From positions 1 to 49,955 of the forward strand of contig MNXM01000074.1 of NCBI GenBank assembly GCA_001872605.1: 49,955 bases of DNA, given 5' to 3'. Position numbers and translations under genes: made by a program. Origin of the DNA: Armatimonadetes bacterium CG2_30_59_28 (GTDB lineage Bacteria; Armatimonadota; Abditibacteriia; CG2-30-59-28). Below are positions 35,005 to 43,369 of the stretch, piece by piece. The first letter of the stretch is position 1. Every line of letters starts with the position of its first letter. The notes under the pieces were generated by a model that worked only from the letters and a program-made list of their open reading frames with translations, was not told the origin of the DNA and searched no databases.

Positions 35005-36809
35005 TGAGTCGCAGTCATATTCAGCCTTCCAGTAGGGACTGGAAGGCTGAATACCGCCTTCTTGGACACACTCTGTGCTTGCTCGCCCTCGCCGCGCCTC
35101 TGCGCGCCGAACCATCCGTCAGTCTCTCCGTGGATGCTGACCGTGTAGGGCTGAACGATTCCTTCAGTCTCACCGTCGGCATGTCGGGTGGCGATGCCGA
35201 CAACGTCAAGGTTAGCGGGATTCAGAGCTTCAACGTTCTCGGAACCACTTCAGGCAACAGCATCAGCATCGTCAATGGACGCATGTCGTCGTCGGTGCAG
35301 CGCACATATACGCTAAGCCCCAAACGCACCGGCAGCTTTACTCTCGGCCCGGCCACCCTCCGCACTGGAGGGAAAGTGTACCGATCGGAGTCTGCTCAGG
35401 TGACGGTCGTGTCCGGGAGCGGCCAAAACCCCGCTCCTGCGCAGCGCTCCCCGGCGTGGCCGTTCCCCGCGGAGGGTGCGGGAACGCCCTCCGCGGGGAA
35501 CGTGAAAGTGAAGTTAGTCGCCTCTCCGCAGAAGGTTTACGTCAATCAACAGATTACCCTTACGTTCTACCTCTACCATCAGGGCGGTCTGTCAGACGTG
35601 AGCTACTCACCGCCACAGACGGTGGGCTTCGTGGCGCAGAAGCTCAAGCAGCCCACCGCCTCACGCACCACGGTCAACGGCCAGACCTATATCGTGGAGC
35701 AGGTACCGACAGCCATGTTTGCGGTGAAGCCAGGCAAGTTCACCCTCGGTCCTGCCAGTCTGACCTACTCATCAGGGTTCTTTGACCAACCTCGGACGGT
35801 CAGCGCCAACCCCGTCACCGTTGTCGTGTCCAATCTGCCTGTGTCGGGCAGACCAGTCAACTTCGATGGAGCTGTCGGCAGCTTCAGAATCACAGCGTCT
35901 CTCGACAAGGTGGAGGTGAAGCGAGACGAGGCCGCCACCCTGACCGCAACCGTCACAGGAACCGGTAACATCTCCTCCATCCGCAAGTTAACGATTCCCA
36001 CTCCGCCGAGCTTTCGAGTTTTCGAGTCCTCGCAGAAGGAGTTGACGTCGGTGCAAGGGACGACCGTTACCGGATCGAAGACGTTCGAGTACGTGCTCGT
36101 TCCAGACAAAGAAGGGAAATACGCGTTGGGTTCCGTGTCGTTGCCAATATTCAATCCGGCGACTAGGCAGTACCTCGTGGCGAAGAGTCAGCCTCTCGCG
36201 CTGAATGTCTTGCCGGGGGCACCAACGTCAAACTCGACCAACCTTCCGGGGCTTACCGGGCCGCAACCGACCCGCCTGCTGCGAGAAGACATTCGCTACA
36301 TCAAAGGTGATCGCGCATCGCTTGCCGTGAGGACTCCTCCTCGGTATCAAAGCCCCTGGTATTTCGGGCTCCACCTCGCAGGTTTGTTCCTTCTCGCGGG
36401 AGTTAGAGTGTATCGTCGGCGCGTCGAACGCTTCCGGGTGGATGAAGCCCTACAACGCACCGTGCGAGGCTCACAGGCGGCGAGGAAGTGGCTGCGCGAG
36501 GCGGAATCCCGCAGCAAGACCGGATCGGCAGAGGAGTTCTATGCCGCCCTCTCGCGAGCGCTGATCGAGTACCTCGCCGCGCGGTTAAACGTCCCCGCCG
36601 CAGCGCTGTCGGCGGACTCCGTCCCCGGGCACCTTGCCGCGGCATCGATCCTTGCCGACACCGTCGCCAAGGTGGTGGACTGTTTGGGGCGCGCCGAATT
36701 TGCCCGTTTCGCCCCCGCCGCGGTCGGTGAGGACGACAAGCTGGCGTACCTCCAGCGCGCCCGCGAAGCGATCAACGAATTGGAGCAGGTGTTTCGGAAT
36801 GCAACATAG
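35004..36809 (+). CDS. batD: BatD-like protein with two hairpin repeats embedded in the coding sequence
   Basis: This 601-residue protein has a signal peptide (LGHTLCLLALAAPLRA). Beta-sandwich modules typical of BatD follow (VSLSVDADRVGLNDSFSLTV; KVKLVASPQKVYVNQQITLT; FRITASLDKVEVKRDEAATL). One membrane helix (GLHLAGLFLLAGVRVY) and a cytoplasmic helical domain (EEFYAALSRALIEYLAARLN) complete it. Two perfect palindromes are translated in frame. One (35018-35053) encodes residues just before the signal peptide (IQPSSRDWKAEY), and one (35461-35502) encodes a linker (FPAEGAGTPSAGN). The extra N-terminal residues are unusual; GTG 35001 is an alternative start. It overlaps batE. Confidence 0.88.
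   Translation: MSRSHIQPSSRDWKAEYRLLGHTLCLLALAAPLRAEPSVSLSVDADRVGLNDSFSLTVGMSGGDADNVKVSGIQSFNVLGTTSGNSISIVNGRMSSSVQRTYTLSPKRTGSFTLGPATLRTGGKVYRSESAQVTVVSGSGQNPAPAQRSPAWPFPAEGAGTPSAGNVKVKLVASPQKVYVNQQITLTFYLYHQGGLSDVSYSPPQTVGFVAQKLKQPTASRTTVNGQTYIVEQVPTAMFAVKPGKFTLGPASLTYSSGFFDQPRTVSANPVTVVVSNLPVSGRPVNFDGAVGSFRITASLDKVEVKRDEAATLTATVTGTGNISSIRKLTIPTPPSFRVFESSQKELTSVQGTTVTGSKTFEYVLVPDKEGKYALGSVSLPIFNPATRQYLVAKSQPLALNVLPGAPTSNSTNLPGLTGPQPTRLLREDIRYIKGDRASLAVRTPPRYQSPWYFGLHLAGLFLLAGVRVYRRRVERFRVDEALQRTVRGSQAARKWLREAESRSKTGSAEEFYAALSRALIEYLAARLNVPAAALSADSVPGHLAAASILADTVAKVVDCLGRAEFARFAPAAVGEDDKLAYLQRAREAINELEQVFRNAT
35018..35053 (+). repeat. Perfect 15-bp palindromic repeat within the batD start region
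   Basis: Arms 35018-35032 (TATTCAGCCTTCCAG) and 35039-35053 pair perfectly around the loop TAGGGA. The element starts 14 bases after the batD start codon and is translated as part of an extension ahead of the signal peptide. In mRNA it would form a very stable hairpin near the start codon. Confidence 0.85.
35461..35502 (+). repeat. Perfect 16-bp palindromic repeat within batD
   Basis: Arms 35461-35476 (CGTTCCCCGCGGAGGG) and 35487-35502 pair without mismatch around a 10-base loop. It is in frame and encodes FPAEGAGTPSAGN between the first and second beta domains. Its composition is richer in G+C than the flanks. Confidence 0.85.
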
Positions 36810-37581
36810 GAAAATCTGCAATCTCGGAGCCGCCCTGTGTTGCTGCTTGCTGCTGGCGGGTTGTCACTCCAATAGCCCCGTCGCTGCGCGTTACTACAAC
36901 GAGGGAAACAGCCTGTTCGCCAAAGCGAACTTCAGAGCAGCCATTGAAAAATACGAGGAGGCGGTGACAGCAGGGGCTGCCGATGGCGAGTTGTTCTACA
37001 ACCTCGGCACCGCCCATTTCCAGTCCGGCGACTTGGGGAAGGCGATTCTATGGTATCTGCGAACGCAACGGCTTGCGCCGCGAGATCCAGACTTGAGGGA
37101 CAATCTGAACAAGGTCCGAAATGGCAGAAAAGATTCCCTGCCGGGGGTAAAAAGAAGCAGACTGAACGTGTGGTGGACCTGGAGCTTGCAGCGTATCACC
37201 CTCAACGAAACGCTCGGCGTGGAGTTGAGCGCATTTCTATTGGCTATCGGCATCCTGCTCCTCCGGACACTGTGTCCACGTCTCTTCTCGGGGAGACGCA
37301 CCCACCTCGTCATTGCCCTCATTGCCGTGGTGTGGGTCGTGACCACGGTGTTTGCCATCTCCCGGGTTAGTTTCGATCTTCGCGAGAATCCGGGCGTCAT
37401 CACCGTCGCCGAAACGAAAGGCCGCAACGGCCCCGGCGAGCAGTTCCCCGTCGCCTTCACAATCCACGAAGGACTGGAAGTCCAGTCAAAACGAAAGCAA
37501 GGAACCTGGCGGCAGGTCCGATTGTCGAACGGTTGGACGGGCTGGGTCAAGCAGGATGCTGTGGAGTCGGTGGATCTCTGA
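36799..37581 (+). CDS. batE: BatE-like TPR/SH3 lipoprotein
   Basis: This 260-residue protein has a lipoprotein signal (lipobox LLAGC). A TPR pair follows (about 30-100; YYNEGNSLFAKANFRAAIEKY, LFYNLGTAHFQSGDLGKAILWY). Two membrane helices come next (VELSAFLLAIGILLLRTL and LVIALIAVVWVVTTVFAI), and a C-terminal bacterial SH3 domain ends the protein (NGPGEQFPVAFTIHEGLEV, GTWRQVRLSNGWTGWV). This arrangement is that of BatE. It overlaps batD by 11 bp and ends the cluster. Downstream is a repeat-rich spacer, probably the operon end. Confidence 0.9.
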   Translation: MQHRKICNLGAALCCCLLLAGCHSNSPVAARYYNEGNSLFAKANFRAAIEKYEEAVTAGAADGELFYNLGTAHFQSGDLGKAILWYLRTQRLAPRDPDLRDNLNKVRNGRKDSLPGVKRSRLNVWWTWSLQRITLNETLGVELSAFLLAIGILLLRTLCPRLFSGRRTHLVIALIAVVWVVTTVFAISRVSFDLRENPGVITVAETKGRNGPGEQFPVAFTIHEGLEVQSKRKQGTWRQVRLSNGWTGWVKQDAVESVDL

Positions 37582-37715
37582 TGTCCGGGAAATATGGGGG
37601 GCACAACTCCCCCTACAGGTTGTGCGACCTGCATGGGAAGAGGGCAAGGGGTGAGGGGGTGTTTTCACCCGTAACGAGTATAAGTGCATAAGCATTTAGC
37701 AATATAAGGACGGTA
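37582..37715. other. Spacer with repeat fragments
   Basis: No gene is visible. The string GGGGGGCACAACTCCCCCTAC (near 37597-37617) resembles a single arm of the GTAGG-type hairpins seen elsewhere. GGGAAGAGGGC...GGTGAGGGGG (37635-37660) matches the repeat near 113-155. Confidence 0.45.
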
Positions 37716-37828
37716 GTTTGGAAAATTCCGGTGGGCACCAAATGTAGGAGGCGTCGCCAGACATCGGACTCACAGAGTTCGCCGTCTGGAGACGCCTCCT
37801 ACCCACCAGAACCGCAAATTTGCCAAAC
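37716..37828. repeat. 113-bp MITE-like inverted repeat with GTAGG...CCTAC core
   Basis: The core arms GTAGGAGGCGTCGCCAGAC (37744-37762) and 37784-37802 pair with one mismatch. The outer flanks (37716-37735, GTTTGGAAAATT...; 37803-37828) also pair imperfectly. The loop carries GGACTCACAGAGTTC, a variant of a motif repeated at 40366, 41283, 41379 and 47840. No open frame is present. It ends 22 bp before the lactonase gene. Confidence 0.75.
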
Positions 37829-37849
37829 GACAGAACAAGGAGTAATTGA

Positions 37850-38923
37850 ATGTTGGCTTACATTGGTACGGGCAATGACGAGAAGGGCAAGGGAATCCAT
37901 CTGTGTGAGTTCGACCCGGAAACGGGGGGACTGACCAACACGGGCCACGTTGTTGAGGACAGGCGACCGGCCTTTATTGCGTTGCATCCATACAAGCAGT
38001 TCCTATATTCGACCAGCCAGGTGCAAGGCGCGGAAGGCAAACCAACGGGAGGCGTGAGCGCGTATGCCATCAACCCCGCCGATGGACACCTGACCTTTCT
38101 CAATCGGCAGGCTTCGCGAGGCGAGGGACCTTGTCATCTCACGGTGGATGCATCGGGTCGGTATGTGCTGGTCGCTAACTACAGCAGCGGCAGCGTCGCC
38201 CTGTTGCCGCTTGCCGCAGAGGGCAGTCTGGAGGAGGCAACCGACTTCGATCAGCATGAAGGGGCCAGCGTAGATGAGAAGCGCCAGCAGGGTCCGTACG
38301 CCCACTCCATCTTTCCTGATCCCACCAACCGGTTTGCTCTCTCCTGCGACCTGGGCATCGACAAGGTGTTGGTCTACAAGCTGGACTTGGAGAATGGGAA
38401 GTTGATTTCCGGAGAACAACCGTGGGCGAGCATGAAGCCCGGCGCGGGGCCGCGGCATCTCGACTTCCATCCCAACGGCAAAATCATCTACGTCATCAAC
38501 GAACTGAACAACACCGTCACCGGTTTCCGCTGGGACGCGAGGGAAGGGACGCTCGAGGAATTCCAGCATGCCTCCACGCTGCCGAAGGGTTATACTGAAA
38601 CCACCTACTGCGCCGATATCCACGTCCACCCGAATGGGAAGTTCCTCTTCGGGACCAATCGCGGGCATAACAGCATTGCTGTCTTCAGAATGAACGATGC
38701 TTCCGGTGAGCTTGACCTTACCGGTCTGGAGCCGTGCGGGGGGGACTTCCCGTGGAATTTCACCCTCGACCCCGGCGGGAGGTGGATGATCGTGGCCAAT
38801 CAACGATCAAACAACCTCGTCGTCTTTGCTGTTGATCCTGAGACCGGAAGTCTCGCCCACACGGCAGAACTCACCGGTATCTCCAGCCCGAGGTGTGTGA
38901 AGTTAGTGGCGCTCCCATGCTGA
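37850..38923 (+). CDS. Beta-propeller lactonase (6-phosphogluconolactonase family)
   Basis: This 357-residue protein belongs to the seven-bladed propeller lactonase family that includes YbhE-type 6-phosphogluconolactonase. It starts MLAYIGTGNDEKGKGIHLCEFD and contains the family motifs FIALHPYKQFLYS, GPCHLTVDASGRYVLVANY, and AGPRHLDFHPNGKIIYVIN. There is no signal peptide, so it is cytoplasmic and could act in the oxidative pentose phosphate pathway or on another sugar lactone, fitting the sugar-acid genes at 44-47 kb. Its stop overlaps the next gene. Confidence 0.85.
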   Translation: MLAYIGTGNDEKGKGIHLCEFDPETGGLTNTGHVVEDRRPAFIALHPYKQFLYSTSQVQGAEGKPTGGVSAYAINPADGHLTFLNRQASRGEGPCHLTVDASGRYVLVANYSSGSVALLPLAAEGSLEEATDFDQHEGASVDEKRQQGPYAHSIFPDPTNRFALSCDLGIDKVLVYKLDLENGKLISGEQPWASMKPGAGPRHLDFHPNGKIIYVINELNNTVTGFRWDAREGTLEEFQHASTLPKGYTETTYCADIHVHPNGKFLFGTNRGHNSIAVFRMNDASGELDLTGLEPCGGDFPWNFTLDPGGRWMIVANQRSNNLVVFAVDPETGSLAHTAELTGISSPRCVKLVALPC

Positions 38924-40293
38924 CGACACATGACCGTTCTCACCCCCAATCTCTTCCTGTTGGCAACCTGATAGATCTCACCATCGACGCGATCTCCTAT
39001 GGCGGCGACGGGGTGGCGCGCCATGATGGACGGGTTGTCTTCGTGCCGTTTGCCGCTCCGGGCGACCGAGTCCGGGCGCGTATTACGGAAACGCAGCAGC
39101 GCTTTTCCAGGGCGGAGTTGACGGAGATTCGTGACGCGTCTGCGTCACGGGTCGAGCCGCCCTGTCCGCACTTTGGGGTTTGCGGTGGCTGCCAACTCCA
39201 GCACCTCTCTTACGACGCGCAACTGAAAACCAAGAGACAGTTTGTCGAAGACGCACTCACGCGGATAGGAAGGATCCCCGATCCCGGAGTCGACGCGACC
39301 CTTCCCGCCCCGGCGGAATGGAATTACCGTCATCAGATACAGGTGATGACCGAAGTGGTGCAGGGCAACGTGATCACAGGGTTCCGTTGCGCCGGGAGCC
39401 ATCGGCTGGTCGACATCGAGTCCTGCCCCATCGCGCATTCTACTATGAATCAGGCGCTATCGGGATTTCACGAGTGGGCCGTGGATCATTTGCAAGCGAT
39501 CTGCAAGCCGAAGGACAGGACCGGGTGGCTGAGGGGCATGGAAGCGCGGTGTAGCCACGACGGCGCGCAGGTCACCGTCTGCCTCCTCGCTTCGAGGTTC
39601 CATGGACGTGATATGCGCGCACTGGTGGACGCCGTCCGCCGCCGAACGGGAACTCCTGTCGGCGCGTTCTTCCGCACCGGCGAACGTCGCAAAGACCAAC
39701 CTCTCGTCCCCTCGAAGCGGATCGACGGGGCAAGTTGTCTGACAGCCGACATCGACGGGTCCATGCTGCGGTTTTCTGCCGATTCCTTCATGCAGGCGAA
39801 CCTTCGGGCAACGGCTTCTTTGATGAACGTCGTCCGGGAACGGGCGGGAATCCGGGATGGGATGACCGTGGTCGATCTTTACTCGGGAACAGGGCTGTTT
39901 GCGGCTGTCGCGGTGCAGGCGGGGGCCCGCGTTTATACTGTCGAGAACAGTCCCGCGGCGGTGGAGGATGCGCGCGTAAACCTTCCGGAAGAGGTAACCG
40001 TCCTCCACACCCCAGCGACCCGAGGGCTGCAACTCCTTCGGGAGCGCGGGATTAGTCCCGATGTGGTCATCCTCGACCCGCCACGCGCAGGCTGCGACTC
40101 CAGTAGTCTGAAGGCTCTTACCGCAATCTCGCCTCGAAGGATGGTGTACGTCAGTTGCGATCCCGCCACTCAGGCCAGAGATGTCCGCCTTCTCGTTGAG
40201 GCAGGATACCAACTCAAGTCCGTTCAACCCATCGATCTGTTCCCGCAGACGTACCATGTGGAAACGGTGGTGGCTATCGAGCCGCGTCCGTAG
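38917..40293 (+). CDS. rlmD: RlmD/RumA-type 23S rRNA (uracil-C5)-methyltransferase
   Basis: This 458-residue class RNA methyltransferase adds a methyl group to a uracil C5 using S-adenosylmethionine. A TRAM domain (about 12-72) is followed by iron-sulfur ligands Cys83, Cys89, Cys92 and Cys170 (PCPHFGVCGGCQLQH; ESCPIAH). The SAM-binding region is VVDLYSGTGLF. The motif VVILDPPRAGCD precedes the catalytic Cys414 in YVSCDPATQARD. ATG 38917 overlaps the upstream stop; the frame opens earlier without a better start. Whether the target is U1939 or another uracil cannot be told. Confidence 0.88.
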   Translation: MLTTHDRSHPQSLPVGNLIDLTIDAISYGGDGVARHDGRVVFVPFAAPGDRVRARITETQQRFSRAELTEIRDASASRVEPPCPHFGVCGGCQLQHLSYDAQLKTKRQFVEDALTRIGRIPDPGVDATLPAPAEWNYRHQIQVMTEVVQGNVITGFRCAGSHRLVDIESCPIAHSTMNQALSGFHEWAVDHLQAICKPKDRTGWLRGMEARCSHDGAQVTVCLLASRFHGRDMRALVDAVRRRTGTPVGAFFRTGERRKDQPLVPSKRIDGASCLTADIDGSMLRFSADSFMQANLRATASLMNVVRERAGIRDGMTVVDLYSGTGLFAAVAVQAGARVYTVENSPAAVEDARVNLPEEVTVLHTPATRGLQLLRERGISPDVVILDPPRAGCDSSSLKALTAISPRRMVYVSCDPATQARDVRLLVEAGYQLKSVQPIDLFPQTYHVETVVAIEPRP

Positions 40294-40338
40294 ACCCGGC
40301 AGAGGTTCAGGTGAAGCCCGGAGGGCGCGATACGGAGA

Positions 40339-40400
40339 GCGACGCAACAATCGTTGCATCGCTTCGGACTCTGTGAGTCCGCCTTCAGACTCACAGAGTC
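40339..40400. repeat. Two adjacent hairpins between convergent genes
   Basis: The first has arms GCGACGCAAC (40339-40348) and GTTGCATCGC (40353-40362) with one mismatch. The second has arms GACTCTGTGAGT (40367-40378) and ACTCACAGAGTC (40389-40400), perfect, with a 10-base loop. They lie between the converging rlmD and prepilin genes and could act as bidirectional terminators, although T-runs are lacking. The second carries the GGACTCTGTGAGTCC motif. Confidence 0.65.
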
Positions 40401-40443
40401 AGCCTTCACCGCATGCGGCCGTGACTAAGCAGACAATCGACGC

Positions 40444-41114
40444 TCACTGGTGGATATAGGGGTTGAAGCTAATCGCTCCGGCCCGAATTCCACCAATCAA
40501 ACTCCCTTTATTGGTCCACTTCACGTGACTGTCAAGGTACAGCATGTTGAAGCCGTCGCTATGCCTATATACGCGGCAGACAGCCACGGACGATAACTGG
40601 TAGCCGTCTCGAGAGCCGTATCGCTGGGCGTGTACCAGTAAGAGTAATACGCGTCCGAATCCCACGCGAAGACATACTTCGACGGCTGGCTCAGCGTCGC
40701 GATGGAGTTGAAGCCAAACTGCTCAAAGGTCATGTTCGCGCAGTAACTCAGAGTGGTCGTGTTCCAGGGAGTAGCCATTGCCGCGCTACTGTCACTGGGA
40801 CAGACAAACACCTGATAGTTTTTGATATACGGCTGGAGGTTGTCGTACCAACCGAGAGGGTCGGTTCGGGTAGCCGATCCCCCTCCCCCGGGTGCATACC
40901 AGTAACTGGTTCCCAGGGGCAGGTTCTCATCGTAGTCCTGAATGTACATGTTCAGTCCCAGCCCAATCTGCTTCAAGTTACTCTGGCAGCTTGCCGTTCT
41001 CGCCTTCTCTCTCGCCCGTGCGAATACTGGAAACAGAATCGCCGCCAGTATCGCGATAATCGCAATCACCACCAACAACTCAATAAGGGTGAACCCCCTC
41101 CTCCGTGTGAACAT
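40444..41114 (-). pseudogene. DUF1559 prepilin-like gene, frameshifted near the 3' end
   Basis: ATG 41114 (GGAAG upstream) begins [19 protein letters not shown], a type IV prepilin cleavage site (G/FTLIE) and helix, followed by [19 protein letters not shown] typical of DUF1559 proteins. The globular part includes [13 protein letters not shown]. The conserved C-terminal motif [17 protein letters not shown] and tail ending PYIHQ are present but in the -1 frame. The shift lies in 40563-40572 (about ...TATATAGGCAT...). Adding one base would restore AAYIRHSDG. Likely a surface pseudopilin that is now broken, or a sequencing error. It is monocistronic on the minus strand. Confidence 0.8.
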
Positions 41115-41411
41115 ATTGGCACTTCCTTTCGTTTCATCCAGATACTGAGGCACGTCATCTAATCACATGGTCAACCGTTCGTAGAACGTGAGCAAATCAC
41201 CTCCCTTGGGGACGCGGACGAGAACGACTTGCTGCCCCGCCTCCCCCGATGCCAACACCATCCTATCCCCCGCTTATTGAGCGGGCTCTGCGAGTCCGAT
41301 CTGATGCCCATTCCCTTGACTCCGCAAGAAGCCATGACACCGCTGTGCTTCAGCGAGTAGTGGCTCACATAACTGGGCGGACTCTGCGAGTCCGAGCAGA
41401 TGGCGCTTACT
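41115..41411. other. Intergenic region with GGACTC-type palindromes
   Basis: No gene is visible. Two palindromic motifs occur, GGGCTCTGCGAGTCC (41283-41297) and GGACTCTGCGAGTCC (41379-41393), each followed by GA(T/G)C(T/A)GATG. The region presumably holds the promoter of the prepilin gene to its left. Confidence 0.5.
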
Positions 41412-42143
41412 CTACCAGACGCCGGAGAAGGTCTGCACTGGCGGATGGATGGAGTAGTAGGCGCTGTTTGCAGCGGCCCATCCGCCCCCAATGTCTCCAG
41501 TCTCGAACTTCAGCCATTTGACGTGTCCATCCACAAACGCGACATTCCCTCCGTCGTTGTGCGGCTTGGCGCACGCATAGTACTGGCCGGAGAGTACGTA
41601 CATGGGGCCGCCCCCGCCGCCTTCTTCAGTGAGTAGGAGGCTCTCTGCCGGCTTGGCAAACTGCGAAAGTGGCACCGAGACGTTCAGATAGCCGACAACT
41701 GCGCCGCTGGCATTGAAGGCGTTTGCGGGCATGCCGTAGTTGATTCCGCTATTGTTGTAAGGGTTGCTCGGGCATTTATAGACCTGGACATTCTTGACAT
41801 AGGGGTAGATCATCCACGCCCACGAATACCAGTAACCGTAACCCGACTGCCAGTCCCAATCGTTGAGCGGCGGAGACTGGGGTTCATTGAAATAGGTGCT
41901 GCCTGTACCGGGGTTGACGAGGGACAGCGGCGCTCCCCTCTCATCGTAGTCTTGAGCATACATTAGCCAACTGAGCGCGAGTTGCTTCAAGTTACTCTGG
42001 CAGCTTGCCGTTCTCGCCTTTTCTCGCGCTTTGGCAAACACCGGGAAAAGGATCGCCGCGAGGATGGCGATGATCGCAATCACCACCAACAACTCGATCA
42101 GGGTGAACCCCGTTCGAGTCCCCCTTTCCCTTCCTTCTGACAT
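41412..42143 (-). CDS. DUF1559 prepilin-like protein, intact
   Basis: This 243-residue protein has the prepilin leader [15 protein letters not shown], cleaved after Gly, and a membrane helix. [19 protein letters not shown] and a globular domain follow, with [14 protein letters not shown] and the conserved [16 protein letters not shown] at the C-terminus. It is probably processed by a prepilin peptidase and displayed on the cell surface or in a pseudopilus. A strong AAAGGAGGAG (about 42157-42166) lies upstream and touches a nested hairpin in the leader. The full C-terminal motif is in frame, unlike in three of its paralogues. Confidence 0.9.
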   Translation of the reverse strand: MSEGRERGTRTGFTLIELLVVIAIIAILAAILFPVFAKAREKARTASCQSNLKQLALSWLMYAQDYDERGAPLSLVNPGTGSTYFNEPQSPPLNDWDWQSGYGYWYSWAWMIYPYVKNVQVYKCPSNPYNNSGINYGMPANAFNASGAVVGYLNVSVPLSQFAKPAESLLLTEEGGGGGPMYVLSGQYYACAKPHNDGGNVAFVDGHVKWLKFETGDIGGGWAAANSAYYSIHPPVQTFSGVW

Positions 42144-42164
42144 GTTGCATTTGCTTCTCCTCCT

Positions 42165-42212
42165 TTAAGTGGATACGGGCTGTAAAAGTATGGATAGTTT
42201 TACCCCACTTAA
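42165..42212 (-). promoter_or_regulatory. Nested stem-loops in the prepilin leader
   Basis: Outer arms TTAAGTGG (42165-42172) and CCACTTAA (42205-42212) enclose inner arms GTAAAA (42182-42187) and TTTTAC (42198-42203). The outer stem begins at the edge of the ribosome-binding site of the prepilin gene reading left. It could be a regulatory RNA fold or an operator. Confidence 0.4.
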
Positions 42213-42635
42213 CGCAATCTTAAACACATTTTATGACCTTGCCGAGCATAACCCTCGCGTTTTCTGTTCTTTCCCATTGTGATTCTCTCCTTTGAGCCTC
42301 TTCCCGTCGCTCCCATTGAGAGGAAGGGGGTCTTCCTTCGCGAATTCCTTGCAGAGAAGCGAGGTGAAACAATCCTCTCCCACGGAGACCCCTCGCAACG
42401 GTAAGGACCACCGCAACTGCTGTCAAGCGTGACCTCAAGGACGCCCTTTCCCCTGTCAACTTTGACCTCACCCTTCCTCTCCTGCACGTCGTGGAGAGTG
42501 ATGACGTGGCTCTGGAGCAAAACTCGGACGTGGAATGGTTGCTCCTCCTGCGCGACTTCCGCTGGCAGGAGTATCGCGAACGGGTGCGTCCCGTGATTAC
42601 GGGGGTATCTGATTTGTGCACCATTACCCGTACCC

Positions 42636-42697
42636 GTGGGATAAAGATCCAGCTTTGTCGCTCTTCGAGGGTTGACAAAGCTGGAGCTTTATCCTAC
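42636..42697. repeat. GTAGG-type hairpin, 24-bp arms
   Basis: Left arm 42636-42659 (GTGGGATAAAGATCCAGCTT...) and right arm 42674-42697 pair with two mismatches around a 14-base loop. The sequence GTAGGATAAAGCTCCAGCTT is shared with the hairpin at 47646-47723, so these are two copies of one family with different loops. Confidence 0.8.
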
Positions 42698-43301
42698 GGA
42701 TTTGAGCGCGAGTGCCCCGTAATTCCGGGATGCACCCCGGGGAACAGTCTCTCGAATGCCGGGGAGTCCGCTGGAAGAACAGGGAGCGGCATTTCGCAAC
42801 GGGATGCCGCGACTCAATCTGCGTGATAAACTGAAGGCAGTGGGGTACCGAGCGTTCGATATCCTCGGCCGCGTAGAAGGCGCTATGGAGCAACAACACC
42901 CGATCGCCATCTCCCCTTGGCCGGTGAACGCGGAAGGGGTGGAACGGCTTTTTCACAAATTGATGGCGTTGCGGTATCTGAAAAACCGGAAATTTGGCAG
43001 TGGGTGTTCTCCCGCGAGGAATCCGGAGAGGACCACGCTGCGCCGTTCCAGCCTTTTCTTCCAGAAAATCTGAACAAGGCCATCACTCATGCGTCGTGTG
43101 ATGGTATAGTCCATACAAACCTGAGGACGGGGAAACCAATGTGTAATGTGGAAAAGGAGGAATGCTATCGGAACATAAATGGATTTGCTGATGCACCGCG
43201 ATGCCCTTTTGTCGTAACCCCCGACGTTTGGGCGCCCCCGCTGTTAAGTGACGTATCCCCTTTCCATCGGATGTATTCCCTGCGGATTATCTGTAGTACT
43301 G

Positions 43302-43332
43302 ATTGCCGGCCGCGCCGACTGTTGCCGGCAAT
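43302..43332 (+). promoter_or_regulatory. 9-bp hairpin in the leader of a prepilin gene
   Basis: Arms ATTGCCGGC (43302-43310) and GCCGGCAAT (43324-43332) pair perfectly around 13 bases. The hairpin ends 37 bases before the start codon of the next prepilin gene and could be an mRNA stabiliser or attenuator. It may equally be another dispersed repeat. Confidence 0.45.
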
Positions 43333-43369
43333 GGGGTGAACTTGATAGAACAATCAAATGGAGGTTCTA

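Larger units (their letters stand above)
42213..43357. other. 1.1-kb region without an intact gene, repeat and remnant content
   Basis: No complete gene is recognised. A coding-like but startless stretch lies at about 42404-42597 on the plus strand (frame giving LPLLHVVESDDVALEQNSD, then EWLLLLRDFRWQEYRERVR) and ends just before a hairpin repeat. Open frames at 42756-43073 are unconvincing. A pyrimidine-rich strand bias is seen at 42250-42480. This looks like decayed DNA carrying dispersed repeats. Confidence 0.4.
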
